Shown: piece after piece, positions 29,959 through 39,434 of the stretch
Position numbering within the stretch: the first letter of the stretch is position 1
How the letters are laid out: every line of letters starts with the position of its first letter
NCBI GenBank assembly: GCA_025751475.1
Contig: JAOWLD010000002.1
Coordinates: forward strand, 434,001-498,000
From: Rhodobacteraceae bacterium XHP0102
GTDB lineage: Bacteria; Pseudomonadota; Alphaproteobacteria; Rhodobacterales; Rhodobacteraceae
Length of the DNA: 64,000 bases
Reading direction: 5' to 3'
Program-made: the position numbers and the translations under genes
The notes under the pieces: model-generated
What the model saw: only the letters and a program-made list of their open reading frames with translations
What the model was told of the DNA's origin: nothing
The model's database searches: none

Positions 29959-30717
29959 TTAACGCAAACCCACCCTTTGCCTCAATACAGGGTCACGCAA
30001 TCGAATATCCTGACCGAGATGCATATCTGCCGCATCCGTGGTCATCCACAACAGCGCGCGCGCCACCCACTCAGGGGGGATGTGGTCACTCCAATCGATC
30101 TGCGAGACGGGATTGATGCCGCTTGCGCGAATATCGCGTTGCATTTGGGTGGCCACGGTTCCAGGCGAAAGACCAAGCGCGCGAATGCCCTGCGCGCGAT
30201 ATTCCAAATCAAGGCTTTGCGTCAGCATTGCAACCGCTGCCTTGGATGCACAATAGGCGCTCCACCCTTCATAAGCGTCTTTTGCCGCCCCCGATGAAAT
30301 ATTGATTATTGTGCCCCCACCGCCTTCGATCATCTGGGGCAGGCAGGCTTGCGTGGCGGCAAAAACGCTGGTCACATTGACCCGCATCAAGTGATCCCAT
30401 TGCGCCAAATCCGCCTCTGCCATGGCAGCGATAGGCGCAATGAGCGCAGCGTTATTGATCAACACATCCACGGGACCGAGGGTGGATGTGATCTGTGCAA
30501 AGAGCCGGGCGATCTGGGCAGTATTGGCAAGGTCAAATGGGAAAGCATGGGCGTTTTCACCAATCTCATCGGCCAAGGCTTCTATAGCTGGTCCGCTGCG
30601 CGCAATAAGGGCGGTTTTGGCGCCTGATTGTGCAAAAAGCCGTGCTGCAGCTGCACCGATCCCGCGGCTTGCCCCCGTGATCACGATGGTTTTTCCCGAC
30701 AGATCCGTTTCAAACAT
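29959..30717 (-). CDS. Short-chain dehydrogenase/reductase
   Basis: A classical SDR of 252 residues: cofactor motif TGASRGIGAAA near residues 13-23, NNAA strand motif, catalytic Ser in ISSGAA, and YCASK with active Tyr and Lys. Start is the ATG at 30717 (MFETDLSGKTIVITG); the frame is open to 30864 but those residues are not family-like. NADP preference is suggested by Arg after the Gly motif. The substrate is unknown. It precedes the crotonase-like and flavoprotein genes on the same strand. Confidence 0.88.
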   Translation of the reverse strand: MFETDLSGKTIVITGASRGIGAAAARLFAQSGAKTALIARSGPAIEALADEIGENAHAFPFDLANTAQIARLFAQITSTLGPVDVLINNAALIAPIAAMAEADLAQWDHLMRVNVTSVFAATQACLPQMIEGGGGTIINISSGAAKDAYEGWSAYCASKAAVAMLTQSLDLEYRAQGIRALGLSPGTVATQMQRDIRASGINPVSQIDWSDHIPPEWVARALLWMTTDAADMHLGQDIRLRDPVLRQRVGLR

Positions 30718-30817
30718 CGGCTGGCTTTTCCTTATGTCGCGGCGTTTCAGCGCTTGACGTTGCAGGCATGGGACGAAACATTGCACCCCTGTCTCGGTGT
30801 CGCCTTTGAGCTTGTGA

Positions 30818-32209
30818 ATGTCAAAGATCAATTCAAAAATCCTGCGGGTTTTCCTGTTGCTCACCCTGTTGGTGCCTCTGCCTGCGCGCGCTCAAATTCC
30901 ACCCGCCATTGCCGAACGGTTCGCGGATTTGGTGGCTTTTGCGGAAGGTGCGGGCCACAGCATCCAATATGAGGCCGCCGCAGATTTGGGAGATCAAGTG
31001 GCGCTCCAGAACCTCATCATTTCCGAGCGGCTGGACGCGCAATCCTCTGTGAACACACGCCTCTCCACGGCCCGCGCGGTTTTGGCATTGGATGAGGCAG
31101 GCCGCTTGATCCTTAATCTGCCAGAGCCTGTCATCTTTCAGGCCGCGCCAACATCAAGCGCAGAGCGGGATCTGGTGATAGATCTGCCCCCGCTGCCCCC
31201 CGCAACCCTGACCAGCGCCAATGGCATCACCTTGATCTGGGATCAGACCACCCAACGTCTGGATGGCAACGCTGCGGGGGGTGTTTTGTTCGCCATGGGA
31301 GCGGTGGAGCTGCGCAGCACGCGCTTCGAGATGTCGAGCTTGATGGATGCGGCGAATGCCCATGATGTCAATCTGGGGTCCGTGCGGGGCAGTGTGTCCG
31401 AGGGCGCATTGGCCCAATTTGGCCTTGAGGATGTCGCGTTTACCATCACAGATTGGGGCGCGCGCGTGCGGGCAGATTTCAGCGCGGCCACCGCCCTTGC
31501 CTCCACACAGCCAATTGCGGGCTTTGCGCATATTTTGGGGTTGGGAAACGCGGCGCGGCTCGGTCTCTCGCTGCAAGATGGGACATGGACATTTGATGAA
31601 ACGGCAACCCATCTTTCGACAGATTTTTCGGCCAAGGACATAAGACTTGGCGCAGAAATAGGCGATCAGATTCCTATTCTTTGGCAAATCGGCGCGGCAG
31701 AATTTGGCGCATCTGCCCCGCTTCTTGAGGCCTCTGGAGGGGATTTCGCCCTGCGCCTTGCCATGCAAGACGCCATGCCCGAGGCGGCTGTTTGGAACTG
31801 GCTTGATCGTGACGCGCGCTTGCCGCGTGTGGGTGGCGGGATTGATCTTGACCTCACAGGCGCGCTTGGCCCCGCAAAGGACGGTGGGCTGGGTCTACCT
31901 TTCTGGCTGGACCATCTGACGATCAACGCAGCTGAATTGAGCGGAGCAGGGTTGGACATTCGCGCAGAGGGCGGTCTTGATCTGCGCGATGGCGCGCCGC
32001 CATCGCGTATCACATTGGAGGCAGAAGGGCTTTTCACATTCTTGGAGGCCTTGACCCAATCAGGCCATTTGGACAATGGCCAGTTCGCGATGATTATAGG
32101 CGCGCTTGATCTCTTTGCAACGCGGGCTGAGGGGGAAGATCGGCTCGATACGGCGATTGACCTCACCCCTGAGGGCAAGGTGACAATTGGCGGAATGCCT
32201 TTGCAATAG
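30818..32209 (+). CDS. DUF2125-like secreted/periplasmic protein
   Basis: The 463-residue protein has a signal peptide (VFLLLTLLVPLPARAQ, cleavage near residue 26) and a long alternating-strand periplasmic body. Order and pattern match DUF2125, a family of unknown function found in alphaproteobacteria. I find no catalytic motif. It is divergent from the SDR gene and ends 116 bases before pmbA. Confidence 0.7.
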   Translation: MSKINSKILRVFLLLTLLVPLPARAQIPPAIAERFADLVAFAEGAGHSIQYEAAADLGDQVALQNLIISERLDAQSSVNTRLSTARAVLALDEAGRLILNLPEPVIFQAAPTSSAERDLVIDLPPLPPATLTSANGITLIWDQTTQRLDGNAAGGVLFAMGAVELRSTRFEMSSLMDAANAHDVNLGSVRGSVSEGALAQFGLEDVAFTITDWGARVRADFSAATALASTQPIAGFAHILGLGNAARLGLSLQDGTWTFDETATHLSTDFSAKDIRLGAEIGDQIPILWQIGAAEFGASAPLLEASGGDFALRLAMQDAMPEAAVWNWLDRDARLPRVGGGIDLDLTGALGPAKDGGLGLPFWLDHLTINAAELSGAGLDIRAEGGLDLRDGAPPSRITLEAEGLFTFLEALTQSGHLDNGQFAMIIGALDLFATRAEGEDRLDTAIDLTPEGKVTIGGMPLQ

Positions 32210-32325
32210 GCGCAACGGCTAGATGCGGGGAATTGCAGGGTTCTTGCACTGCGCCCCCACAAAGCTTAGGTCAGATGCAGGTCACGCGATAAAGTGTCCG
32301 CTGCATCTACTAAGGAATCCATACC

Positions 32326-33690
32326 ATGAGTCACACGCTTTCCACCCAAGCTGATCTGGCGGGTTTGGCGCAACAGATGCTCGATTACGCGCAAGAGGCG
32401 GGTGCGGACGCGGCCGATACGATGGTGGTGCAAGGCGTGTCGCAAACAGTTACCCTGCGCAATGGCACGTTGGAGCAGGCCGAACGATCCGAAGGCACCG
32501 AGATTGGCTTGCGGGTGATCATCGATCAACGTCAAGCCTGTGTCTCAGCGGCGGATTTGCGGCCTGATATGTTGCGCGACATGGCAACACGTGCGGTCAC
32601 AATGGCACGGCTTGCGCCCGTAGACCCCACTGCAGGCTTGGCCGATCCAGACCAACTCAGCCCAAAACGTGATGCGACAGAACTTGAGTTAAGCGATGAC
32701 AGCGCCGCCCCGCTGCCTGCCGAAATGGAGGAGGAGGCGCGCCGCGCAGAGGCTGCGGCCCGCGCCATTTCTGGGATCACGCAAGTGCAATCAGCCAATG
32801 CAGGCTATGGGCATCGCAACATCTTTCTGGCGGCCAGCAACGGGTTTTCGGGCGGGTATGCGCGCAGTGATTATGGCTTATCCTGCGTTGCGATCTCAGG
32901 CGAAGGCACTGGCATGGAGCGTGACTATTTTGGGGATGGCCGTATCTTTCGCAGCGACCTGATCGCGCCTGAGGATATCGGCCGCGAAGCAGGCATGCGC
33001 GCCGCAGCGCGTGCAGGGGCGCGCAAGCCCAAGACGGGCCGATATCCCGTTCTGTTCGATGAGCGTGTCTCCTCCACCCTGATCGGCCATGTTTTGGCCG
33101 CCATCAACGGCAGCGCAATTGCACGCGGCTCAAGCTGGTTGCGCGATGCCATGGGCGAGGCGGTCTTGCCGCGCGGCTTTGATTTGCTCGAAGATCCACT
33201 GCGCAAACGCGTGGGCGGCTCCCGCCCTTTTGATGCTGAAGGGCTTGAGGCGCGCAAACGCGCCTTTGTGTCAGATGGGCATCTGGCCTCATGGGTATTG
33301 GACTTGGCCACAGCGCGCAAATTGGGCATGGAGAGCACGGCCAATGCGGCGCGTGGCTTGACCAGTCCGCCTTCCCCGAGTGTCGGGAATTTGGCCCTCA
33401 TCGGTCCTCAATTGCCGCGCAAGGCGCTTTTGCAGGAGATGGGGACAGGGCTGCTGGTTACCGCCTTGATCGGCAGTTCCATCAACCCGACCACAGGCGA
33501 TTATTCGCGCGGTGCGTCAGGGTTCTGGGTGCAAAATGGCGAAATCACATATGCGGTGAATGAATGCACCATCGCGGGCAATCTGCGCGAGATGCTGGCG
33601 GGGTTGCGTGCAGCTGATGATGCACGGCCCCATCTCTCGCGGGTGATCCCTTCGCTTCTGGTGCAGGAGATGACGCTTGCAGGCGCATGA
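32326..33690 (+). CDS. pmbA: TldD/PmbA family metalloprotease-related protein PmbA
   Basis: PmbA (TldE) is the non-metal partner of TldD in a peptide-processing complex (microcin maturation, gyrase-poison protection). The 454-residue protein starts MSHTLSTQADLAGLAQQML and has the family blocks ERSEGTEIGLRV, GRYPVLFDERV, and the C-terminal GSSINPTTGDYSRGASGFW. The HExxxH motif of TldD is absent, as expected of PmbA. Its end overlaps cysQ by 14 bases. tldD is not in this window. Confidence 0.9.
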   Translation: MSHTLSTQADLAGLAQQMLDYAQEAGADAADTMVVQGVSQTVTLRNGTLEQAERSEGTEIGLRVIIDQRQACVSAADLRPDMLRDMATRAVTMARLAPVDPTAGLADPDQLSPKRDATELELSDDSAAPLPAEMEEEARRAEAAARAISGITQVQSANAGYGHRNIFLAASNGFSGGYARSDYGLSCVAISGEGTGMERDYFGDGRIFRSDLIAPEDIGREAGMRAAARAGARKPKTGRYPVLFDERVSSTLIGHVLAAINGSAIARGSSWLRDAMGEAVLPRGFDLLEDPLRKRVGGSRPFDAEGLEARKRAFVSDGHLASWVLDLATARKLGMESTANAARGLTSPPSPSVGNLALIGPQLPRKALLQEMGTGLLVTALIGSSINPTTGDYSRGASGFWVQNGEITYAVNECTIAGNLREMLAGLRAADDARPHLSRVIPSLLVQEMTLAGA

Positions 33691-34480
33691 CCGCGATGAT
33701 TTGGCCTTGCTGACCGAAGCGGCCCGCGCGGCGGGAGATGTCGCGCTGCGCTATTGGCAAAACAACCCCAGAGCATGGGAGAAATCCGAAGGTGCGGGGC
33801 CTGTCACCGAAGCCGATCTGGAGATTGATCGCCTGTTATCGCGTGACTTGAAGGCCGCACGGCCTAGCTACGGTTGGTTATCCGAGGAAAGCCAAGATGG
33901 GCCTGCGCGGCTTTCGGCGCGGCGTGGCTTCATCATCGACCCCATAGACGGAACCCGTGCGTTTATGGATGGCTCGGGCGATTTCTCACACGCTTTGGCC
34001 GTGGTGGAAGATGGGCGTGTGCGCGCGGCAGTGGTCTATCTGCCTGCCGTTGACAGGCTCTATGCCGCCACATTGGGCGGCGGCGCATTTTGCAATGACC
34101 GCCCCCTTTCGGCATCGCGTCACGCCGAGGAGGAGGGCGCGCGCATTCTGACCACCAAGGTGAATTTTGAACCGCGCTATTGGCCCCATGGCGCACCGTC
34201 CGTCAGTCGGCACTTTCGTTCCTCGCTTGCTTATCGCTTGGCCCTCGTGGGCGAGGGGCGCTATGATGGGATGCTCACCTTTCGACCGACATGGGAATGG
34301 GACAGCGCCGCGGGCAGTCTGATCGCGGCGGAGGCGGGGGCCAAGGTCTGTGACCGTGACGGTCTGCCCCTGACCTTCAACCGACCTGATCCGCGCAGTG
34401 CAGGCGTGTTTGCGGGATCACAGGCCTTGGTGGATAAATTCATGGCGCGGCTTTCAGGTCAAACTGGCTTGACCGCTTGA
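33677..34480 (+). CDS. cysQ: 3'(2'),5'-bisphosphate nucleotidase / inositol-monophosphatase family (CysQ-like)
   Basis: This family hydrolyses PAP, PAPS or inositol phosphates. The 267-residue protein has the Li-sensitive phosphatase motifs: acidic pair in LSEES (68-72), DPIDGT (88-93) and WEWDSAAG near 203-210. The start is a TTG at 33677 with AGGAG seven to eleven bases upstream, inside pmbA; no in-frame ATG fits the N-terminus. Members of this family clear PAP produced by sulfotransferases, and two sulfotransferase-like genes lie 20 kb away, a possible functional link. Inositol phosphatase activity is the alternative. Confidence 0.85.
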   Translation: MQAHDRDDLALLTEAARAAGDVALRYWQNNPRAWEKSEGAGPVTEADLEIDRLLSRDLKAARPSYGWLSEESQDGPARLSARRGFIIDPIDGTRAFMDGSGDFSHALAVVEDGRVRAAVVYLPAVDRLYAATLGGGAFCNDRPLSASRHAEEEGARILTTKVNFEPRYWPHGAPSVSRHFRSSLAYRLALVGEGRYDGMLTFRPTWEWDSAAGSLIAAEAGAKVCDRDGLPLTFNRPDPRSAGVFAGSQALVDKFMARLSGQTGLTA

Positions 34481-34537
34481 GGCAAAAGCTTAGGGTGCGC
34501 GCAGGTTTTCAAGGCGTTTCGGCAAAGGGAATTGGCA

Positions 34538-34774
34538 ATGGCACAGCGTTTACATTTGGTATTCGGGGGGGAATTGGTAGACCCCGCGCGCACAGAATTT
34601 CGCGATGTGAATGATATCCATATCGTGGGTATTTTTCCTGATTACGACAGCGCCTATAACGCATGGAAAGCTGAAGCACAGCGCACGGTCGACAACGCGC
34701 ATATGCGCTATTTCATCGCCCATTTGCATCGCTTGCGCGATGAGGAACAAGCCCGTTCCGCGCAGAGCGATTGA
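34538..34774 (+). CDS. DUF4170 protein
   Basis: A 78-residue soluble protein with the DUF4170 pattern (RLHLVFGGEL near the start, HIVGIFPDY, HMRYFIAHLHRL). Function unknown, but it is regularly found directly before kdtA in alphaproteobacteria, as here (12 bases). AAAGGGA lies before the ATG at 34538; a TTG two codons earlier is less likely. Confidence 0.82.
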   Translation: MAQRLHLVFGGELVDPARTEFRDVNDIHIVGIFPDYDSAYNAWKAEAQRTVDNAHMRYFIAHLHRLRDEEQARSAQSD

Positions 34775-34786
34775 TGGATCGCGGGG

Positions 34787-36097
34787 ATGCGGTCACGCTC
34801 TTTCGTCCTTTGGCTGTATCTGCTGTTCTCACGCCATGCGACAGGCTTGGCAGAGCGGGTATTGGCGCGCCGTGTGACGCGCGGCAAGGAAGATGTCGCC
34901 CGCATTGATGAACGCCGTGGCGTGGCCAGTCAGCCGCGCCCCGAGGGTGCCTTGGTTTGGTTCCATGCCGCTTCGGTCGGTGAGGCGCTGTCCCTATTGG
35001 AACTGATCCGCCGCTTGCGTGAAGAGCGCGAAGACATTGCGATTCTGGTAACCACTGGCACGGTCACCTCTGCGGCTGTCATGGGGCGGCGGTTGCCTGC
35101 AGATGTGACCCACCAATATGTGCCCGTGGATGTGACCGCCTATGTGACGCGGTTTTTGGATCATTGGCAACCTGATCTGGCGATCTGGACCGAGTCGGAG
35201 CTTTGGCCCAGCATGATCGCCGCAACCCATGCGCGCGGCTGTCCGATGCTGCTGCTGAACGCGCGTCTCTCGTTGAATTCGGCGCGCAATTGGCGGTGGT
35301 TCAAGGGCATGGCGCGCGCGTTGTTGTCGCGGTTCGATTTGGTCCAAGCCCAAGATGATTTGACCGCATCGCGCTTACGTGGCTTGGGGCTTCTGCCCTC
35401 GCGCATCGAGGTGACGGGCACGCTCAAAGAAGGCGCTGCGGCCCTACCCTGTGACGAAGCCCTGCGCCATTCTTTGTCGCGAACCATCGGTGCGCGTCCG
35501 ATTTGGGTGGCCGCGTCTACCCATGCAGGCGAGGAGGATTTGGTTCTTGCCGCGCATCGGATTGTGCTGCGCTCCAACCCGCGTGCGCTTTTGCTGCTGG
35601 TGCCGCGCCACCCAGAGCGCGGTGCAGATCTTGCGCAGCTTTTGCAATCCGATGGTTGGAATTATATGCGGCGCAGCACAGGTGCCTTACCTGACCGCGA
35701 TACCCAAGTTTATCTTGCGGATACGCTTGGGGAATTGGGTTTGTGGTATCGTTTGGCGCCGATTACGTTTTTGGGCGGGTCGCTGGTCGAGATCGGGGGG
35801 CATAATCCGTTTGAACCTGCCGCGCTCGGCTCGGCTATTCTCTATGGGACTTATGTCAGCAATTTCAAAGATATCTTTGAGCGGCTGCAAGCCGCGGGCG
35901 CCGCGCGACAGGTGCGCGATGCGCCAAGTCTGGCCCAGGGTGTGGATGATTTGATGAACCCTGAAATTGCGGCAGCAATGGCCAACGCCGCTTGGGAAGT
36001 GTCATCGACTGGGGCCGCGGTCACCGATCGCGCCCTGGAAGCGATTTTGGAGCGGCTGGAGCAACGCGAAGCGGATCAGCATCATGCAAGAACCTAA
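34787..36097 (+). CDS. kdtA: 3-deoxy-D-manno-octulosonic acid transferase (Kdo transferase)
   Basis: KdtA/WaaA adds Kdo from CMP-Kdo to the lipid A precursor at the inner membrane. The 436-residue GT30 protein has an N-terminal hydrophobic anchor, FHAASVGEA, WTESELWP with the conserved Glu, the NARLS block and the C-terminal GGHNPFEPAAL, all GT30 hallmarks. GCGGGG precedes the ATG. It overlaps lpxK by 14 bases, so Kdo transfer and lipid A 4'-phosphorylation are co-expressed. Confidence 0.94.
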   Translation: MRSRSFVLWLYLLFSRHATGLAERVLARRVTRGKEDVARIDERRGVASQPRPEGALVWFHAASVGEALSLLELIRRLREEREDIAILVTTGTVTSAAVMGRRLPADVTHQYVPVDVTAYVTRFLDHWQPDLAIWTESELWPSMIAATHARGCPMLLLNARLSLNSARNWRWFKGMARALLSRFDLVQAQDDLTASRLRGLGLLPSRIEVTGTLKEGAAALPCDEALRHSLSRTIGARPIWVAASTHAGEEDLVLAAHRIVLRSNPRALLLLVPRHPERGADLAQLLQSDGWNYMRRSTGALPDRDTQVYLADTLGELGLWYRLAPITFLGGSLVEIGGHNPFEPAALGSAILYGTYVSNFKDIFERLQAAGAARQVRDAPSLAQGVDDLMNPEIAAAMANAAWEVSSTGAAVTDRALEAILERLEQREADQHHART

Positions 36098-37082
36098 ATT
36101 CTGGCATCGCCCAAATGCGGGGCTGATCGGGCAGATGTTGCGGCCTTTATCAGCCCTTTATGCCGCTGCAACAGCACGCAAATTGGCCACAGGTGCGCGG
36201 CATAAAATGGGTGTGCCCGTGATTTGCGTGGGAAATCTGAGCATTGGTGGCACGGGCAAAACGCCCACTGTGATTGCCCTTTGCGAGATATTATCAGCGG
36301 CGGGACACAGCCCGCATATCATCAGCCGCGGTTACGGGGGGCAGATCACGGTCACCACCCGCGTGGACCCTGCCCGACACAGCGCGTCTGATTGTGGCGA
36401 TGAGCCGCTATTACTGTCTGCCTTCGCGCCCGTTTGGGTGGGACGCGACCGCGTGGCAAGCGCGCGCGCTGCGGTGGATGCGGGGGCGGATGTTTTGATC
36501 CTTGATGACGGGTTTCAAAATGCAAGCCTCGCCTATGATCTCTCGTTCATCGTGGTTGATGCACTGCGCGGATTTGGCAATGGCCTTGTGATTCCCGCAG
36601 GCCCGCTGCGGGAGCCTGTCGCCAAGGGTCTTGCACGGGCCGATTTTTTGCTGTCAATCGGGGACCCTGCGGCGCAGGCGCGCTTTCAGCAAAACATTTT
36701 TCTGCCTGCCGCCACTTGTCTGCATCTGCAAGGCAGGTTGGAGCCACTCAACACAGGCCTGTCTCTCCAGAATATGCCCGTCTTGGCTTTTGCGGGTATT
36801 GGAAATCCTGAGAAATTCTTTGTCACTTTGCGCGAGATGGGCGCGCAGGTTTTGCGAGCAGAAGCCTTGAGCGACCATCAACCGCTTACGGATGGTTTGA
36901 TGGCGCGGATTTTGCGTGACGCGCGTGCACTCGGCGCGCAGCCCGTGACAACTGAAAAAGACGCGGTGCGCTTGCCCGCAAAATTACGCCGCGAGGTTTT
37001 GACCGTGCCTGTGCGTTTGCGCCTGTCGAATGATCAGGCCTTACGTGCGCGGCTTACGGATCTTTTTTCGAAAAACCCGTAA
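36084..37082 (+). CDS. lpxK: Tetraacyldisaccharide 4'-kinase
   Basis: LpxK phosphorylates the lipid A disaccharide at the 4' position. The 332-residue protein starts MQEPKFWHRPNAGLIGQ inside the kdtA tail, has VGNLSIGGTGKTP with Walker A (about 50-62), SRGYGG and DDGFQN blocks typical of LpxK. The longer frame from 35967 is rejected because it runs deep into kdtA. Its 3' end overlaps the convergent CoA-transferase gene by 29 bases. Confidence 0.94.
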   Translation: MQEPKFWHRPNAGLIGQMLRPLSALYAAATARKLATGARHKMGVPVICVGNLSIGGTGKTPTVIALCEILSAAGHSPHIISRGYGGQITVTTRVDPARHSASDCGDEPLLLSAFAPVWVGRDRVASARAAVDAGADVLILDDGFQNASLAYDLSFIVVDALRGFGNGLVIPAGPLREPVAKGLARADFLLSIGDPAAQARFQQNIFLPAATCLHLQGRLEPLNTGLSLQNMPVLAFAGIGNPEKFFVTLREMGAQVLRAEALSDHQPLTDGLMARILRDARALGAQPVTTEKDAVRLPAKLRREVLTVPVRLRLSNDQALRARLTDLFSKNP

Positions 37083-38199
37083 GCGCGTCATCCTCACCTA
37101 ATTTTGGCGCGGGACGCTGCAAAGCCAGATCCGCATCCGAGAAATGAAACGGTGGACGGGTGCTTGGCACCCCGTCTAAATCCACATGAAACCCGCGCGC
37201 TTTGGCTTGGGGATCCTCAAAGGTTTCGGCCAAAGAATTGATTGGTCCTGCAGGCACGGATTTCGCTTCACAAGCGGCCAAAAGCGCGGCTTTGGTAAAG
37301 GTCACGGTTTTGGTCTCAAGCAGCGCATTGAGCTTGTCGCGGTTTTGCACGCGGTGGGCGTTGCTGCAAAAGTCTGGATGCTGCCCCAATTCCGCACAGC
37401 CCAGAACCTCGCAGAGTTTTTGGAACTGGCCGTCATTGCCAACGGCGATGATGATCCAACCATCCGCGCAGGGGAAGGTCTGATAGGGTGCGAGATTGGG
37501 GTGGGCATTGCCCATGCGATTGGGCGCGCGCCCTGTGGCCAGATAATTCATCGCCTGATTGGCCATAAGCGCCGTTGCCGCATCAAACAGGGCCATGTCG
37601 ATGTGCTGGCCCTTTCCTGTGCGGCCGCGCATATGAAGCGCCGCCAAGATCGCGTTTGATGCATAAAGCCCAGTGACAATATCGGTGACAGCAACACCAA
37701 CCTTTTGCGGATGATCCTGTGGGTTGCCCGTCACGGACATCAGGCCAGACATTCCTTGAATGATGAAATCATATCCTGCCCGATGTGCATAAGGCCCGCT
37801 GTGGCCAAACCCCGTTATGGAGCAATAGACCAGTGCGGGGTTGATGGCTTTCAGGCTTGGATAATCCAGCCCGTATTTCGCAAGACCTCCGAATTTGAAA
37901 TTCTCAATCAGGACATCTGCTTCGCGGGCCAATGCGGTCACACGAGCGCGGTCATCAGGGTCTTTGAAATCCGCGATGATGGATTTCTTGCCGCGATTGG
38001 TGCCGTGAAAATAGGCGGCGCTCTCATCTCTATCGCGGCGAATGAACGGTGGCCCCCAATGACGCGTGTCATCGCCATCGGGGCTTTCAACCTTGATCAC
38101 CTCTGCCCCAAGGTCCGCCAAAAGCTGACCCGCCCAAGGGCCTGCCAAGATACGGGCAAGCTCCAGAACTTTGACACCTTGCAGAGGGGTATGGCTCAT
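37054..38199 (-). CDS. CaiB/BaiF family (type III) CoA-transferase
   Basis: The 381-residue protein starts MSHTPLQGVKVLELARILAG and has the class III blocks LADLGAEVIKVE, NRGKKSI and a catalytic Asp in VAVTDIVTGLYA, then GKGQHIDMALFDA. Type III enzymes move CoA between organic acids (for example succinyl-CoA and a dicarboxylate). Donor and acceptor cannot be told from sequence. Its start overlaps the dsbA-type stop by 4 bases, although a functional link is not obvious. Confidence 0.87.
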   Translation of the reverse strand: MSHTPLQGVKVLELARILAGPWAGQLLADLGAEVIKVESPDGDDTRHWGPPFIRRDRDESAAYFHGTNRGKKSIIADFKDPDDRARVTALAREADVLIENFKFGGLAKYGLDYPSLKAINPALVYCSITGFGHSGPYAHRAGYDFIIQGMSGLMSVTGNPQDHPQKVGVAVTDIVTGLYASNAILAALHMRGRTGKGQHIDMALFDAATALMANQAMNYLATGRAPNRMGNAHPNLAPYQTFPCADGWIIIAVGNDGQFQKLCEVLGCAELGQHPDFCSNAHRVQNRDKLNALLETKTVTFTKAALLAACEAKSVPAGPINSLAETFEDPQAKARGFHVDLDGVPSTRPPFHFSDADLALQRPAPKLGEDDALTGFSKKDP

Positions 38200-38819
38200 T
38201 GATTGCGCGCAAGCGCGTCCTCGATCCGCGCTGCGATATCCTCGTAAGACATATTGCCGTATAGCGTGCCATCAATCACCAATGCGGGTGTGCCCTCAAT
38301 GGGATATTCCACGCGGTTGGCCTCGGAATTGTCGAGCATCGCTTGGGCGGTCTCGGCATCCTGCATACAGGCATCAATCTCGGCGTCCTCAAGGCCAGCG
38401 GACAGGCCAATGCGGCGCAAATTGCCCGCAATCGTGGCGGCATCCCCTTGGGTCCATGCCGCTTGGTTGCGGTAGATCATATCGACCACACCGAAATAGC
38501 GCATCTCACCTGCGCAGCGCGCCACCATTGCCGCCCACAGGCCGGGGCGGTCAAAATAGACTTCACGATAGACAAAACGAACCTTACCAGTTTCGACATA
38601 GTCACGCTTGATCTGTGGCAGCACCTGATCGTGAAACGTTGCGCAATGGGGGCAGGTGAAAGAAGCATATTCGATCACCTCGACTGGTGCATCTGGATCA
38701 CCCAAGGTAAAATCCACAATGGCGGGGGCGTTATCGGCATCTTGTGCAAACACATTGCGGGGAAGCGTGCCGACCATCGCTGCTGCAGAAGCGGTGATTA
38801 AGACCTGTCTGCGATCCAT
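38196..38819 (-). CDS. DsbA-family periplasmic thiol oxidoreductase
   Basis: The 207-residue precursor has a Tat/Sec-like signal (MDRRQVLITASAAAMVGTLP, with Arg-Arg; cleavage near residue 25, VFA) and a DsbA thioredoxin domain with CPHC (Cys56, Cys59) in ASFTCPHCATFH and the cis-Pro in GTPALV. It matches the DsbA/BdbD-ScsC group used for periplasmic disulfide chemistry. RR near the start is suggestive of Tat but short. It is first in a run with the CoA-transferase gene and sits 18 bases from dciA. Confidence 0.9.
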   Translation of the reverse strand: MDRRQVLITASAAAMVGTLPRNVFAQDADNAPAIVDFTLGDPDAPVEVIEYASFTCPHCATFHDQVLPQIKRDYVETGKVRFVYREVYFDRPGLWAAMVARCAGEMRYFGVVDMIYRNQAAWTQGDAATIAGNLRRIGLSAGLEDAEIDACMQDAETAQAMLDNSEANRVEYPIEGTPALVIDGTLYGNMSYEDIAARIEDALARNQ

Positions 38820-38837
38820 TTTTCTCTCTCTTTCATT

Positions 38838-39368
38838 TTACGTGCTGTGTTTTGATATGACGCGCTCGGCCAGACGTGCAAGGGCATCCCGCAAACCCGC
38901 ATCTTCAAAATTCTGTGCAGCCTGTTCTGCCTTGGCGCGCAGGGTCGCCAATTCAGTCGCGCTGCGCTCTGGGGCGGGCTTTTCGCTGAGGAAGGCAGGG
39001 GCAAGGGCGTGCGCAGCGGTTTGGGTCAATGAAATTTTCGAAACCGCATTATAGCCATAGGCGGCGTTGACCTTGGCACGGATTTCTTCTTTGCGCATTT
39101 CAAGGATTGGGGCCATGGCGCCCGTGGTCAACAAGACCAATGTGGCTCCAAATCCCTCCCGCCCATGGCTGAGTTTTACAGGGCGGGCCAGTTCGGCGAT
39201 CTCTGAGCCCATAATCTCGCGCCAATGGGTGATGAGACGCGCCTCGGCAAAACCGCGCCGCTCGGCAGGGGATTTGATCTGCGCTATGACCAGACTGGCC
39301 GCTGGTTCGAAACCACGGTTGCGGCGGCTTGCCTCTTGCAGTGGGATATGATCGCGTGTTTTTGCCAT
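38838..39368 (-). CDS. dciA: DciA-like/DUF721 protein
   Basis: DciA loads the replicative helicase DnaB in bacteria lacking DnaC. The 176-residue protein carries the DUF721 N-terminal domain (about 25-105, including HWREIMGSEIAELARPV and a Gly-rich turn), then an Ala/Glu-rich helical C-terminal tail (120-176). Length and domain position fit the alphaproteobacterial form. It is divergent from mutY with 66 bases between starts. Confidence 0.8.
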   Translation of the reverse strand: MAKTRDHIPLQEASRRNRGFEPAASLVIAQIKSPAERRGFAEARLITHWREIMGSEIAELARPVKLSHGREGFGATLVLLTTGAMAPILEMRKEEIRAKVNAAYGYNAVSKISLTQTAAHALAPAFLSEKPAPERSATELATLRAKAEQAAQNFEDAGLRDALARLAERVISKHST

Positions 39369-39434
39369 GTTGCGGATAATCTATGCCCTTTGCAAAGGGT
39401 TGACCAATCAAAACCGAAATCAGGATGATAAAGC

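Noticed and set aside
31154-31768. Minus-strand frame opposite the DUF2125 gene
   Set aside because: Antisense composition and no start context; DUF2125 pattern on the plus strand is clear.
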